Below, one piece after another: positions 48,078-56,289 of a stretch of DNA of 64,000 nt. The translations under genes were made by a program, and so were the position numbers. The notes beneath the pieces are model-generated. The model saw only the letters and a program-made list of their open reading frames with translations. It searched no databases and was not told the DNA's origin. Every line of letters starts with the position of its first letter. The first letter of the stretch is position 1. The DNA comes from Nocardioides anomalus (GTDB lineage: Bacteria > Actinomycetota > Actinomycetes > Propionibacteriales > Nocardioidaceae), in contig NZ_CP049257.1 of the NCBI RefSeq assembly GCF_011046535.1, forward strand, positions 1,116,001 through 1,180,000, written 5' to 3'.

Positions 48078-50120
48078 CTAGCCGAGCCGGACGAGCACCA
48101 GCGCGACGTCGTCGTCGGGCCGGTCGGGGACCAGGCGGCCGAGCAGACCGTCGCAGAGCTCGTCGAGGTCGGCGACCTCGGGCAGCAGCTCGGCGTACGC
48201 CGCGCGCAGCTGCTCGACCCCGGTGTCGAGGTCGCGGCCGCGCCGCTCGACCAGGCCGTCGGTGTAGAAGAGCACGGTGTCGCCGGCCCGCAGCGGGAGG
48301 CCGTGGTCGCTGCGCGGCAGGGACGGGTGGATGCCCAGCAGCGCCTCGGGCTGGTCGGGCCAGAGGGCGGTGACCTGGCCGCCGCGGCCGACGAGCGGCG
48401 GCGGGTGGCCGGCGTTCGACCAGCGCAGCAGGGTGCCGCCCTCGGGGCCGTCCTCGAGCCGGGCCAGGACCGCCGAGGCGGTGGTGTCGATGAGCAGGGT
48501 CTGCATGGCCTCGTCGACCAGGTGCAGCACGCCGGCCGGGCCCTCGCTGGTCGTGACCGCGACGCCGCGCAGGAGGTTGCGCAGCTGACCCATGGCCGCC
48601 GCGGCCTCGGTGTCGTGACCCATCACGTCGCCGATGGCCAGCACGGTGGCGCCGTCGCGCTGGAGGAACGCGTCGTACCAGTCGCCGCCCACCTGGGCCG
48701 CCTCCGCGGCCGGCTCGTAGCGCACCGCGATCTGCACGCCGGGCGGCTGCGGGGGCGCGGTGAGCAGGGTGCGCTGGAGGCCGGCGGCGAGGTCGCGCTG
48801 CTCGGCGTAGAGCCGCGCGTTGTCCAGGGCCAGGCCCGCGCGGCCGGCCACCTCGGCCAGGACGTCGACGTCCTCGGCGGAGAACGGCTGCCGCTCGGCC
48901 GAGCGGAAGAGGCTGAGCACCCCGACGGTGCGGCTGCGCCCGCGCACCGGCACGATCACCGCCGACTCCGGGGCCAGGCTCAGGTAGAGGTCGCGCGCCT
49001 CGCCCGGCTCGAAGACCTGCGCGATCCGCTCGGTGGCGTCGCGGTCGATGAGCACGGGCCTGGCCTCGGCCAGGGCGCGGGCCAGGAAGGCCTGGTCGCG
49101 CAGGGCCGGGATCCGCAGCTCGGTGTAGCGCTGGACGGCCGGGCGCAGGTCGGCGTCGACGTGCCACCCGGCGACGTCGTACAGGCCGCGCTTCCAGCCG
49201 CCCGAGCCCTCGGGGCCGCCGCCGTCGACGAGGGAGACCACGCTCCAGTCGGCCAGCCGGGCGTCCACGACCAGGCGGGCCAGCTCGGCCACCGCGGTGT
49301 CGGTGTCGAGGGTCTCGGTGAGCACGGCCGTCACGCCCGCCAGCAGCTCGGCGCGCGCCCGGGCCGAGTCCAGGACCGCCTGCGCCTTGCGGCTGTCGGT
49401 GATGTCGGCGAAGTGCACCGAGAGCCCGTCGGGGGTCGGCCAGGCGTGCACCTCGTACCACCGGTCCAGTGGCGCGGGGTAGTAGGTCTCGAAGGTGACC
49501 GGTGTCCCGGTCGCGGCGGCGCGGCGGTAGTGGTCCTCGATGTGGTTGCCCAGGGCCTGCGGGAACAGCTCCCACATGCTCTGCCCGGCCAGGTCCGAGC
49601 CGACCGCGCCGAGCAGGGTGCGCGCCTCGGCGTTGAGGAAGGTGAAGCGCCACTCGGGGTCGAGGTGGAAGAACGCCGACGGCATCGCCTCCATCACCCG
49701 CCGCACCCGGGCCTCGCCGTCCTGCGCCGCGGTGGTGTCGTACGCCGCGCCGAGCACGCGCGCCGCCGAGCCGTCCGGGCCCGGGAGGGCCCGGCCGCGG
49801 GCGAAGATCCAGCGCAGCTCGCCGTCGGGGAGCACGATGCGGTACTCCGCCTCGTAGACCCCGCACGTCTCGATGGCCGCGGTCAGCGCCTCGGTGACCT
49901 GCTCCCGGTCGTCGGGGTGCACGGACTCGTTGAAGGCCTCGATGGTGCCGCCGAAGGTCTCGCGGGTCAGCCCGAACAGCTCCAGGAGCCGCTCGTCCCA
50001 GCGCAGCTCCATGGTCGCGAGGTCCCAGGCCCACGCGCCGACACCGGCGGCGTCGACGGCGAGCCGCCACGCGAGGCGCTCGCTCTCCGGGTCCGGGAGC
50101 CCGGACGAGGAGTCAGGCAC
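48078..50120 (-). CDS. PAS-PAS-GAF-SpoIIE phosphatase
   Basis: A 680-aa signalling protein with two PAS domains (about 20-130, AWDLATMELRWDERLLELFG; about 135-250, AFFHLDPEWRFTFLNAEART), a GAF domain (about 265-420, SAVIVPVRGRSRTVGVLSLF) and a C-terminal SpoIIE/PP2C phosphatase (about 450-680, AQVGGDWYDAF, IGDVMGHD, SNAGHPPPL, FYTDGLVERR). Such proteins dephosphorylate anti-sigma-factor antagonists. GTG 50120 has GAGG 8 bases upstream; GTG 50126 is an alternative. No transmembrane segment was seen. Its target is not in this window. Confidence 0.9.
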   Translation of the reverse strand: MPDSSSGLPDPESERLAWRLAVDAAGVGAWAWDLATMELRWDERLLELFGLTRETFGGTIEAFNESVHPDDREQVTEALTAAIETCGVYEAEYRIVLPDGELRWIFARGRALPGPDGSAARVLGAAYDTTAAQDGEARVRRVMEAMPSAFFHLDPEWRFTFLNAEARTLLGAVGSDLAGQSMWELFPQALGNHIEDHYRRAAATGTPVTFETYYPAPLDRWYEVHAWPTPDGLSVHFADITDSRKAQAVLDSARARAELLAGVTAVLTETLDTDTAVAELARLVVDARLADWSVVSLVDGGGPEGSGGWKRGLYDVAGWHVDADLRPAVQRYTELRIPALRDQAFLARALAEARPVLIDRDATERIAQVFEPGEARDLYLSLAPESAVIVPVRGRSRTVGVLSLFRSAERQPFSAEDVDVLAEVAGRAGLALDNARLYAEQRDLAAGLQRTLLTAPPQPPGVQIAVRYEPAAEAAQVGGDWYDAFLQRDGATVLAIGDVMGHDTEAAAAMGQLRNLLRGVAVTTSEGPAGVLHLVDEAMQTLLIDTTASAVLARLEDGPEGGTLLRWSNAGHPPPLVGRGGQVTALWPDQPEALLGIHPSLPRSDHGLPLRAGDTVLFYTDGLVERRGRDLDTGVEQLRAAYAELLPEVADLDELCDGLLGRLVPDRPDDDVALVLVRLG

Positions 50121-50149
50121 CGGCACAGCCTCGCATGCCGGTGGGGGGA

Positions 50150-51523
50150 TCAGAGCAGTGAACCGGCCTTGTCGAGCACGGCGCGGAGGATCTGCTCCAT
50201 CTCGTCGAAGTGCTCCTGGGTGCAGATCAGCGGCGGGCTGAGCTGCACCACCGGGTCGCCCCGGTCGTCGGCGCGGCAGTAGAGCCCCTCGGCGAACAGC
50301 TGCTTGGAGACGAAGCCGAAGAGCAGCCGCTCGCACTCCTCGGCCGTGAACGTCTCCCGGGTCTGCTTGTCCTTGACCAGCTCGATCCCGTAGAAGTAGC
50401 CGTCCCCACGGACGTCGCCCACGATCGGCAGGTCCTTGAGCCGCTCCAGCGTGCTGCGGAACGCCCCCTCGTTGCTCTTGACGTGGTCGAGGACCTTCTC
50501 GTTCTCGAAGGCGTCGAGGTTGGCCAGCGCCACCGCCGTGCTGACCGGGTGGCCGCCGAAGGTGTAGCCGTGGGCGAACATCGCGCCCTCCTCCAGGAAC
50601 GGCTCCATCAGCCGGTCGCTGGCGATCATCGCGCCCAGCGGCGCGTAGCCCGAGGTGATGCCCTTGGCGCAGGTGATCATGTCGGGCTCGTAGCCGTAGC
50701 GCTCGGCCCCGAACATGTGGCCCAGCCGCCCGAACGCGCAGATCACCTCGTCGCTGACCATCAGCACGTCGTACTCGTCGCAGATCTCGCGGACCCGCTG
50801 GAAGTAGCCGGGCGGCGGCGGGAAGCACCCGCCGGCGTTCTGCACCGGCTCGAGGAACACCGCGGCGACCGTGTCGGGGCCCTCGTTCTCGATCTGCACC
50901 GCGATCTGGTCGGCCGCCCAGCACCCGAACGCCTCGACGTCGGTGCTCACGTGCTCGGGCGCGCGGTAGAAGTTGGTGTTCGGCACCCGGAACGTCGAGG
51001 GCACCAGCGGCTCGAACTGCTGCTTGAGCCCCGGCAGCCCGGTGATGCTGAGCGCTCCCTGCGTCGTGCCGTGGTAGGCGATGGTCCGGCTCAGCACCTT
51101 GTGCTTCATGGGCTTGCCGGTGAGCTTGAAGTAGTTCTTCGCGAGCTTCCACGCGCTCTCGACGGCCTCGCCGCCACCGCTGGTGAAGAACACCCGGTTG
51201 AGGCTCCCCGGCGCGTACCCCGCCACCCGCTGCGCCAGCTCGATCGCGTTCGGGTGCGCGTACGACCACAGCGGCATGAACGCCAGCTGCTCGGCCTGCT
51301 TGCGCGCCGCCTCGGCCAGGTCCGTGCGCCCGTGGCCCAGCTGGCTCACGAACAGGCCGGCCAGCGCGTCCAGGTAACGCTTGCCCTGGTCGTCGTAGAT
51401 GTAGGCACCCTCGCCACGCACGATCACGGGCACGTCGGCGTGGTCGTAGGAGCCGTGCCGGGTGAAGTGCAGCCACAAGTGGTCCTTGGCGGCCTGCTGG
51501 AGCTGCTGAGCGTCGAGAGCCAT
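50150..51523 (-). CDS. Class III aminotransferase (putrescine/omega-amine type)
   Basis: A 457-aa PLP enzyme. The PLP lysine is K287 in CAKGITSGYAPLGA. Other motifs are FFTSGGGEAVESAWKLAKNY, VSDEVICAFGRLGHMFGAE and GYTFGGHPVSTAVALA. It resembles putrescine-pyruvate and omega-amino acid aminotransferases. ATG 51523 is six bases after the -10-like CATGAT, so it may be leaderless. Two ACGGAATC sites lie upstream. The genomic context is agmatinase and an aminobutyraldehyde-type dehydrogenase. The exact amine is not shown by sequence. Confidence 0.9.
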   Translation of the reverse strand: MALDAQQLQQAAKDHLWLHFTRHGSYDHADVPVIVRGEGAYIYDDQGKRYLDALAGLFVSQLGHGRTDLAEAARKQAEQLAFMPLWSYAHPNAIELAQRVAGYAPGSLNRVFFTSGGGEAVESAWKLAKNYFKLTGKPMKHKVLSRTIAYHGTTQGALSITGLPGLKQQFEPLVPSTFRVPNTNFYRAPEHVSTDVEAFGCWAADQIAVQIENEGPDTVAAVFLEPVQNAGGCFPPPPGYFQRVREICDEYDVLMVSDEVICAFGRLGHMFGAERYGYEPDMITCAKGITSGYAPLGAMIASDRLMEPFLEEGAMFAHGYTFGGHPVSTAVALANLDAFENEKVLDHVKSNEGAFRSTLERLKDLPIVGDVRGDGYFYGIELVKDKQTRETFTAEECERLLFGFVSKQLFAEGLYCRADDRGDPVVQLSPPLICTQEHFDEMEQILRAVLDKAGSLL

Positions 51524-51568
51524 GAGGCCATCATGCGCCGGGACGCCCCGTTTCTCCACCTCTGCGCA

Positions 51569-51607
51569 ACGGAATCCGTCGTCCGCGCGTCCCGTCACGA
51601 CGGAATC
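51569..51607 (-). promoter_or_regulatory. Paired GATTCCGT half-sites at the aminotransferase promoter
   Basis: ACGGAATC occurs at 51569-51576 and 51600-51607 on the plus strand (GATTCCGT reading toward the aminotransferase), 31 bp apart, about three helical turns. The first is part of the 11-bp palindrome ACGGA-A-TCCGT. The same half-site occurs twice, 32 bp apart, before the dehydrogenase gene at 54783-54822. Confidence 0.5.
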
Positions 51608-51667
51608 AGACAGGCTCTTGCCTGCCTCGACGCTTCTTGCTCGTGCTGAGACCAATCACGTGCGGCC

Positions 51668-51793
51668 GCGCGCTTACCACCCCGACTCCCGCTGTCAAGG
51701 ACGCCTTCGGCGCCGCAAGCGGCGAACGGCGGGGCCTTCGGCCCGAGTGGTTCGTCCTTGACAGCGGGACCCGGTCGGGGCGGTAAGACGCGC
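51668..51793. repeat. Large multibranch inverted-repeat element
   Basis: A 16-bp perfect core, CCCGCTGTCAAGGACG (51688-51703) with its complement at 51753-51768, is extended outward by CTTACCACCCCGAC (51673-51686) pairing with 51774-51787 (13 of 14) and then GCGCG/CGCGC. The 49-bp interior has two further hairpins, CGCCGC-AA-GCGGCG (51711-51724) and GGGCC-TTC-GGCCC (51732-51744), and a possible CGCC-TTC-GGCG (51702-51712). It may be a REP-type intergenic repeat or structured RNA. Confidence 0.7.
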
Positions 51794-51971
51794 TCAAGGG
51801 CGGGGCAAGCCCCGCCCGCCATGCGCGGCCGCCTCTGGCGGCCACGCTTGCGGTTCCGATGTGCGATGACCCGCACCGCTCCCCCACCCCCACCCGTGAA
51901 GGCGAAGGCGAGACGGTGCCGCCGCCGAACCAGGGCGCCTGTGGGCTGACCCGGCCCCCGCCGGACCGCAG

Positions 51972-52077
51972 CCCCCTCGCCGAACGCTAGACCCGCGGCG
52001 TGGGGCACGCACACGAGACGCAACCACGCTGGGAGCAGTCGCGTGCAACACGGCGTCGGTTGCGTTCGGTGAGGGGG
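51972..52077. repeat. Competing inverted repeats upstream of agmatinase
   Basis: CCCCCTCGCCGAACGC (51972-51987) pairs with 52062-52077 with one mismatch. A second repeat, ACGCAACC (52018-52025) with GGTTGCGT (52058-52065), shares four bases with the right arm, so both cannot form together. It lies 128 bp upstream of the agmatinase start. Because agmatinase appears to be leaderless, this region may act as DNA or belong to another transcript. Confidence 0.45.
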
Positions 52078-52193
52078 CGGCGGTCAGGCGGGGGCCGGGC
52101 CAGTCCACAGGCGGCCGGACCCGAGAGCCCGCACCACGAGACGAAGCACCCAGACCAAAACCACCCCCCATGACGCCACCCCCCACGAAGCGG

Positions 52194-52199
52194 TACTGA
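52194..52199 (+). promoter_or_regulatory. -10 element of a likely leaderless agmatinase mRNA
   Basis: TACTGA lies six bases before GTG 52206. AGGA at 52201-52204 is too close to the start for good ribosome binding, so initiation on the start codon is the simpler reading. No -35 consensus was found in the C-rich upstream sequence. Confidence 0.4.
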
Positions 52200-52205
52200 T
52201 AGGAC

Positions 52206-53207
52206 GTGACCCGCTACGGCCAGCAGTTCGGCCCCGACTTCACCTTCCTCGGCGTCGATCCCGTGGACCTGGAGGACACGGAGGCACTGGCCGCGGCCGA
52301 CGTGGTCATCGTCGGTGCTCCGTGGGACGGCGGCACGTCCCACCGGCCGGGCACGCGCTTCGGCCCGCAGGCGATCCGCGGCACCGACTACCTCGGCCAC
52401 GACGGCTCGCGCCCGCACCTGGCCCTGCGGGTCGACGCAATGCAGGACCTGCGGGTGGTGGACGCCGGCGACGTCGAGATGCCACCGGGGGAGCAGGAGC
52501 GGTCCCGGCAGGCGCTCGAGGACGCGGTCTACGCGGTGGCGTCCCAGGGCACGGTGCCGCTGGTGCTGGGCGGCGACCACTCGATCACGCTGCCGGACGC
52601 GACGGCGGTGGCGCGGCACCTGGGGTTCGGGCGGGTGTCGATGATCCACTTCGACGCGCACGCCGACACGGGGCACATCGAGTTCGGGTCGCTGTACGGG
52701 CACGGGCAGCCGATGCGGCGGCTCATCGAGTCGGGGGCGCTGCGCGGGGACCGGTTCCTCCAGGTGGGGCTGCGTGGCTACTGGCCGGGGCCGGAGACGC
52801 TCGACTGGATGGCCTCGCAGTCCATGCGGTCCTTCGAGATGACCGAGATCGTGGCGCGCGGGCTGGGCGCGTGCCTGGACGAGGCGTTCGAGATCGCGCT
52901 GGACGACTGCGACGCGGTGTTCCTCTCGGTCGACATCGACGTGTGCGACCCGGGGCACGCGCCGGGGACGGGTACGCCGGAGCCGGGCGGCCTCTCCAGC
53001 AGGGAGCTGCTGGACGCCGTACGCCGGATCTGCCTGGAGCTGCCGGTGGCCGGCATCGACGTGGTGGAGGTGTCGCCGCCCTACGACCACGCCGACATCA
53101 CCGCGGCGCTGGCCAACCGGGTGTGCCTCGAGGCGCTGTCGGGGATCGCGGCGCGCAAGGTGGGCCTCGACCACGACCCGGCGGGACCGCTGCTCGAGGG
53201 TCGATGA
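52206..53207 (+). CDS. Agmatinase-type ureohydrolase
   Basis: A 333-aa enzyme of the arginase/agmatinase family. Metal ligands are H125 in LGGDHSI, D150/H152/D154 in HFDAHADTG, and D243/D245 in SVDIDVCDPGHAPG, followed by TGTPEPGGLS. It hydrolyses a guanidino compound to urea plus an amine. Agmatine to putrescine is most likely from context, but guanidinobutyrate or guanidine are possible. The stop overlaps the next gene (ATGA). Confidence 0.9.
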   Translation: MTRYGQQFGPDFTFLGVDPVDLEDTEALAAADVVIVGAPWDGGTSHRPGTRFGPQAIRGTDYLGHDGSRPHLALRVDAMQDLRVVDAGDVEMPPGEQERSRQALEDAVYAVASQGTVPLVLGGDHSITLPDATAVARHLGFGRVSMIHFDAHADTGHIEFGSLYGHGQPMRRLIESGALRGDRFLQVGLRGYWPGPETLDWMASQSMRSFEMTEIVARGLGACLDEAFEIALDDCDAVFLSVDIDVCDPGHAPGTGTPEPGGLSSRELLDAVRRICLELPVAGIDVVEVSPPYDHADITAALANRVCLEALSGIAARKVGLDHDPAGPLLEGR

Positions 53208-54784
53208 CCACGACGCTGTTCCGGGCGGCGGCGGCCTTCGACGGGCGGCGCCACGTCGGTCCGGCCGAGGTCCTGGTCCGCGGCGGCCGGATCGTGGCCG
53301 AGGGGGAGCCGGACGAGGTCGTCGACGCGGCGTTCCTGGCCCCGGGCTTCACCGACGCGCACGTGCACCCGATCCAGGGCGGGCTCGAGCGGCTGCGGTG
53401 CGACCTGTCGGAGCTGTCGACGCGCGAGGAGTACCTCGACGAGATCCGGCGCTACGCCGAGAGTCACGACGACGAGTGGGTCCTCGGCGGCGGGTGGGGG
53501 ATGCCGGCGTTCCCGGGTGGGACACCGCTGGCCGCGGACCTGGACGCCGTGGTGCCGGACCGGCCGGTGTTCCTGCCCAACCGCGACCACCACGGCGCGT
53601 GGGTCAACAGCGCGGCGCTGCGCCGCGCGGGGATCGACGCGCGCACGCCGGACCCGCCCGACGGGCGGATCGAGCGCGACGCGGACGGCCGACCCAGCGG
53701 CACCCTGCACGAGGGCGCGACCGCGCTGGTCTCGCGGCACCTGCCGCGCACGACGGGCGAGGACTACCGGCGGGCGCTGCTCGAGGGCCAGCGCTACCTC
53801 CACTCGCTGGGGGTGACGGCGTGGCAGGACGCGATCGTCGGCTCCTACAGCGGGATGGACGACCCGGCGTCCACCTACGTCGCCGCGGCCGAGAGCGGCG
53901 AGCTCACGGCGTACGTCGTCGGCGCGCTGTGGTGGGAACGGCGCCTCGGCGTCGAGCAGGTCGCGGACCTGGCCGGGCGGCGCGCGGCGCTGACGGGCGG
54001 GCGGTTCCGGGCCACGAGCGTCAAGATCATGCAGGACGGCGTGGCCGAGAACGGGACGGCGGCGCTGCTCGAGCCCTACCTCGACCGGTGCGGCCACGCC
54101 ACCGACAACCGCGGCCACTCGTTCATCGACGCGGCCGCGCTGCGCGACGCGGTCCGGGCCCTCGACGCCGAGGGCTTCCAGGTGCACGTGCACGCGATCG
54201 GCGACCGCGGTGTGCGCGAGACCCTCGACGCCCTGGTCGGCACCGACCCGGGCCACCGGCACCAGGTCGCGCACCTGCAGCTCGTGCACCCCGACGACGT
54301 GCCGCGCTTCGCCGAGCTCGGCGTGGCCGCGAACGTGCAGGCGCTCTGGGCGTGCTGGGACGAGCAGATGGTCGACCTCACGCTGCCGTTCCTGGGCGAC
54401 GAGCGCGCCGGCTGGCAGTACCCCTTCGGCGCGATCCACCGCGCCGGCGGCCGGCTGGTCGCCGGCAGCGACTGGCCGGTCTCGACGCCCGACCCGCTGG
54501 CCGCGATCCACACCGCCGTCACCCGCACGACGTACGCCGACCCCGGTCGCGCCGGCACCGAGCCGTTCCTGCCCGAGCAGGCCGTGCCGCTCGACGTCGC
54601 CCTCGCGGCGTACACCTCCGGCAGCGCCTGGGCCTGCCACCGGGACGACGCCGGCCGCCTCGACGTGGGCACCGCCGCGGACCTCGTCGTGCTCGACCGG
54701 GACCCGTTCGCCGGGCCGCCGGAGGAGATCGGCGCCGCTCGGGTGCTGTCGACCTGGGTGGACGGCACGGTCGTGCACGACTGA
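53204..54784 (+). CDS. Amidohydrolase family 3 protein (YtcJ/NfdA-like)
   Basis: A 526-aa metal-dependent hydrolase with the HxH motif in FTDAHVHPIQGG, VHVHAIGDRGVRETLDAL, QVAHLQLVHPDDVPRF and AGSDWPVSTPDPL. It is coupled to agmatinase by a 4-bp overlap. The family includes N-substituted formamide deformylases; an N-acyl or N-formyl polyamine is a reasonable but unproven substrate here. Confidence 0.87.
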   Translation: MTTTLFRAAAAFDGRRHVGPAEVLVRGGRIVAEGEPDEVVDAAFLAPGFTDAHVHPIQGGLERLRCDLSELSTREEYLDEIRRYAESHDDEWVLGGGWGMPAFPGGTPLAADLDAVVPDRPVFLPNRDHHGAWVNSAALRRAGIDARTPDPPDGRIERDADGRPSGTLHEGATALVSRHLPRTTGEDYRRALLEGQRYLHSLGVTAWQDAIVGSYSGMDDPASTYVAAAESGELTAYVVGALWWERRLGVEQVADLAGRRAALTGGRFRATSVKIMQDGVAENGTAALLEPYLDRCGHATDNRGHSFIDAAALRDAVRALDAEGFQVHVHAIGDRGVRETLDALVGTDPGHRHQVAHLQLVHPDDVPRFAELGVAANVQALWACWDEQMVDLTLPFLGDERAGWQYPFGAIHRAGGRLVAGSDWPVSTPDPLAAIHTAVTRTTYADPGRAGTEPFLPEQAVPLDVALAAYTSGSAWACHRDDAGRLDVGTAADLVVLDRDPFAGPPEEIGAARVLSTWVDGTVVHD

Positions 54785-54839
54785 TTCCGCACCTGGCGTG
54801 GACACATCCCTACCGATTCCGTCGTCTGCCGCCTAGGCT
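54783..54839 (+). promoter_or_regulatory. Dehydrogenase promoter with paired GATTCCG sites
   Basis: GATTCCGC (54783-54790) and GATTCCGT (54815-54822) are 32 bp apart. -10 TAGGCT (54834-54839) lies six bases before ATG 54846, indicating a leaderless mRNA. The first site overlaps the stop codon of the upstream amidohydrolase gene. The half-sites match those before the class III aminotransferase. Confidence 0.5.
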
Positions 54840-54845
54840 CCCGGC

Positions 54846-56279
54846 ATGGCTGACCAGCGGTTCCAGAACGTCGTCGACGGTGAGCTCGTGGACGCGGTGT
54901 CGGGGGAGACCTACGACGTCGTGGACCCGACGACGGGCGAGGTGTACGCCGCCGCACCGATGTCGGGGGCCGAGGACGTGGACCGGGCCTACCGGGCCGC
55001 GTCGCAGGCCTTCGAGTCGTGGGGGAACACCACGCCGAGCGAGCGGCAGAAGGCGCTGCTCAAGATCGCCGACGCGCTCGAGGAGCGGACCGAGGAGTTC
55101 GTCCGGGTCGAGTCCAAGGACACCGGCAAGCCGCTCGGGCTGACGACCGAGGAGGAGTTGCCGCCGGCCATCGACCAGATCCGGTTCTTCGCCGGGGCCG
55201 CGCGGGTGCTCGAGGGGCGCTCGGCGGGGGAGTACATGAGCGACTTCACCTCCTGGATCCGCCGCGAGCCGATCGGCGTGGTCGGTCAGGTGACGCCGTG
55301 GAACTACCCGCTGATGATGATGGTCTGGAAGATCGCGCCGGCGCTGGCCGCGGGCAACACGGTGGTCCTCAAGCCGAGCGACACCACGCCGGCGAGCTCG
55401 GCGCTGCTGGCCGAGCTGTGCCAGGAGTTCCTGCCGCCGGGCGTGCTCAACCTGGTGTGCGGTGACCGCGACACCGGTCGCGCGGTCGTCGAGCACCGCA
55501 CGCCGCAGATGGTCTCCATCACCGGCTCGGTGCGCGCGGGCATGGAGGTCGCGAGCTCGGCGGCCAAGGACCTCAAGCGCACCCACCTCGAGCTCGGCGG
55601 CAAGGCGCCGGTCATCGTCTTCGACGACGCCGACCTGGAGAAGGCGGCCGAGGACATCGCGATCGGCGGCTACTTCAACGCCGGCCAGGACTGCACCGCC
55701 GCCACGCGCGTGCTGGCCGGCCCCGGCATCCACGGCGACTTCGTGGCCGCGCTGACCGAGCAGGCCAAGAGCCTCAAGACCGGGCTGCCCGACGACGAGG
55801 ACGTCCTGTTCGGGGCGCTCAACAACGCCGACCAGCTCGAGCGGGTCACCGGCATGGTCGACCGGCTCCCCGACCACGCCACCGTCGCGGCCGGCGGGCA
55901 CCGGCAGGGCGACCGGGGCTACTTCTACGAGCCCACCGTCCTCGACGGGCTGCGCCAGGACGACGAGCAGATCCAGAACGAGATCTTCGGCCCGGTCATC
56001 ACCGTCCAGCAGTTCAGCGACGAGGCCGAGGCCCTCGCGTGGGCCAACGGAGTGGAGTACGGCCTGGCCTCCAGCGTCTGGACCCGCGACCACGGTCGCG
56101 CGCTGCGGGTGTCCAAGGCCCTCGACTTCGGCTGCGTCTGGATCAACTGCCACATCCCGCTCGTGGCCGAGATGCCGCACGGCGGCTTCAAGCACTCCGG
56201 TCACGGCAAGGACCTGTCGATGTACGGCCTCGAGGACTACACCCGCATCAAGCACGTCATGAGCTGGATCGGCCAGTGA
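54846..56279 (+). CDS. Aldehyde dehydrogenase, gamma-aminobutyraldehyde type
   Basis: A 477-aa NAD-dependent dehydrogenase. The catalytic cysteine is C283 in [15 protein letters not shown] and the general base is E249 in [14 protein letters not shown]. Other motifs are [20 protein letters not shown] and [11 protein letters not shown]. The sequence style matches 4-aminobutyraldehyde (PatD/Prr-like) or betaine aldehyde dehydrogenases. It would follow the aminotransferase in putrescine breakdown to GABA. It is followed 10 bp later by the saccharopine dehydrogenase-like gene. Confidence 0.9.
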   Translation: MADQRFQNVVDGELVDAVSGETYDVVDPTTGEVYAAAPMSGAEDVDRAYRAASQAFESWGNTTPSERQKALLKIADALEERTEEFVRVESKDTGKPLGLTTEEELPPAIDQIRFFAGAARVLEGRSAGEYMSDFTSWIRREPIGVVGQVTPWNYPLMMMVWKIAPALAAGNTVVLKPSDTTPASSALLAELCQEFLPPGVLNLVCGDRDTGRAVVEHRTPQMVSITGSVRAGMEVASSAAKDLKRTHLELGGKAPVIVFDDADLEKAAEDIAIGGYFNAGQDCTAATRVLAGPGIHGDFVAALTEQAKSLKTGLPDDEDVLFGALNNADQLERVTGMVDRLPDHATVAAGGHRQGDRGYFYEPTVLDGLRQDDEQIQNEIFGPVITVQQFSDEAEALAWANGVEYGLASSVWTRDHGRALRVSKALDFGCVWINCHIPLVAEMPHGGFKHSGHGKDLSMYGLEDYTRIKHVMSWIGQ

Positions 56280-56289
56280 GGACCACCCG

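Larger units (their letters stand above)
51524..52205. other. 682-bp gene-free region rich in inverted repeats
   Basis: The divergent region between the class III aminotransferase and agmatinase has no credible gene. It holds paired ACGGAATC sites (51569-51607), a large multibranch inverted repeat (51668-51793), two hairpins (51798-51817, GGGCGGGGC-AA-GCCCCGCCC; 51827-51843, GGCCGCC-TCT-GGCGGCC) and a widely spaced inverted repeat (51972-52077). The C-rich tail (51880-51970, 52140-52190) shows nothing else. The length is exceptional in this compact window. Confidence 0.8.

Noticed and set aside
48078..51476. A single fused aminotransferase-phosphatase frame on the minus strand
   Set aside because: The upstream half is an out-of-frame reading of the aminotransferase; the phosphatase has its own start near 50120.
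51845..52200. Short open frames in the C-rich part of the aminotransferase/agmatinase gap
   Set aside because: They encode Pro/Arg-rich low-complexity peptides without start signals or any recognisable motif.
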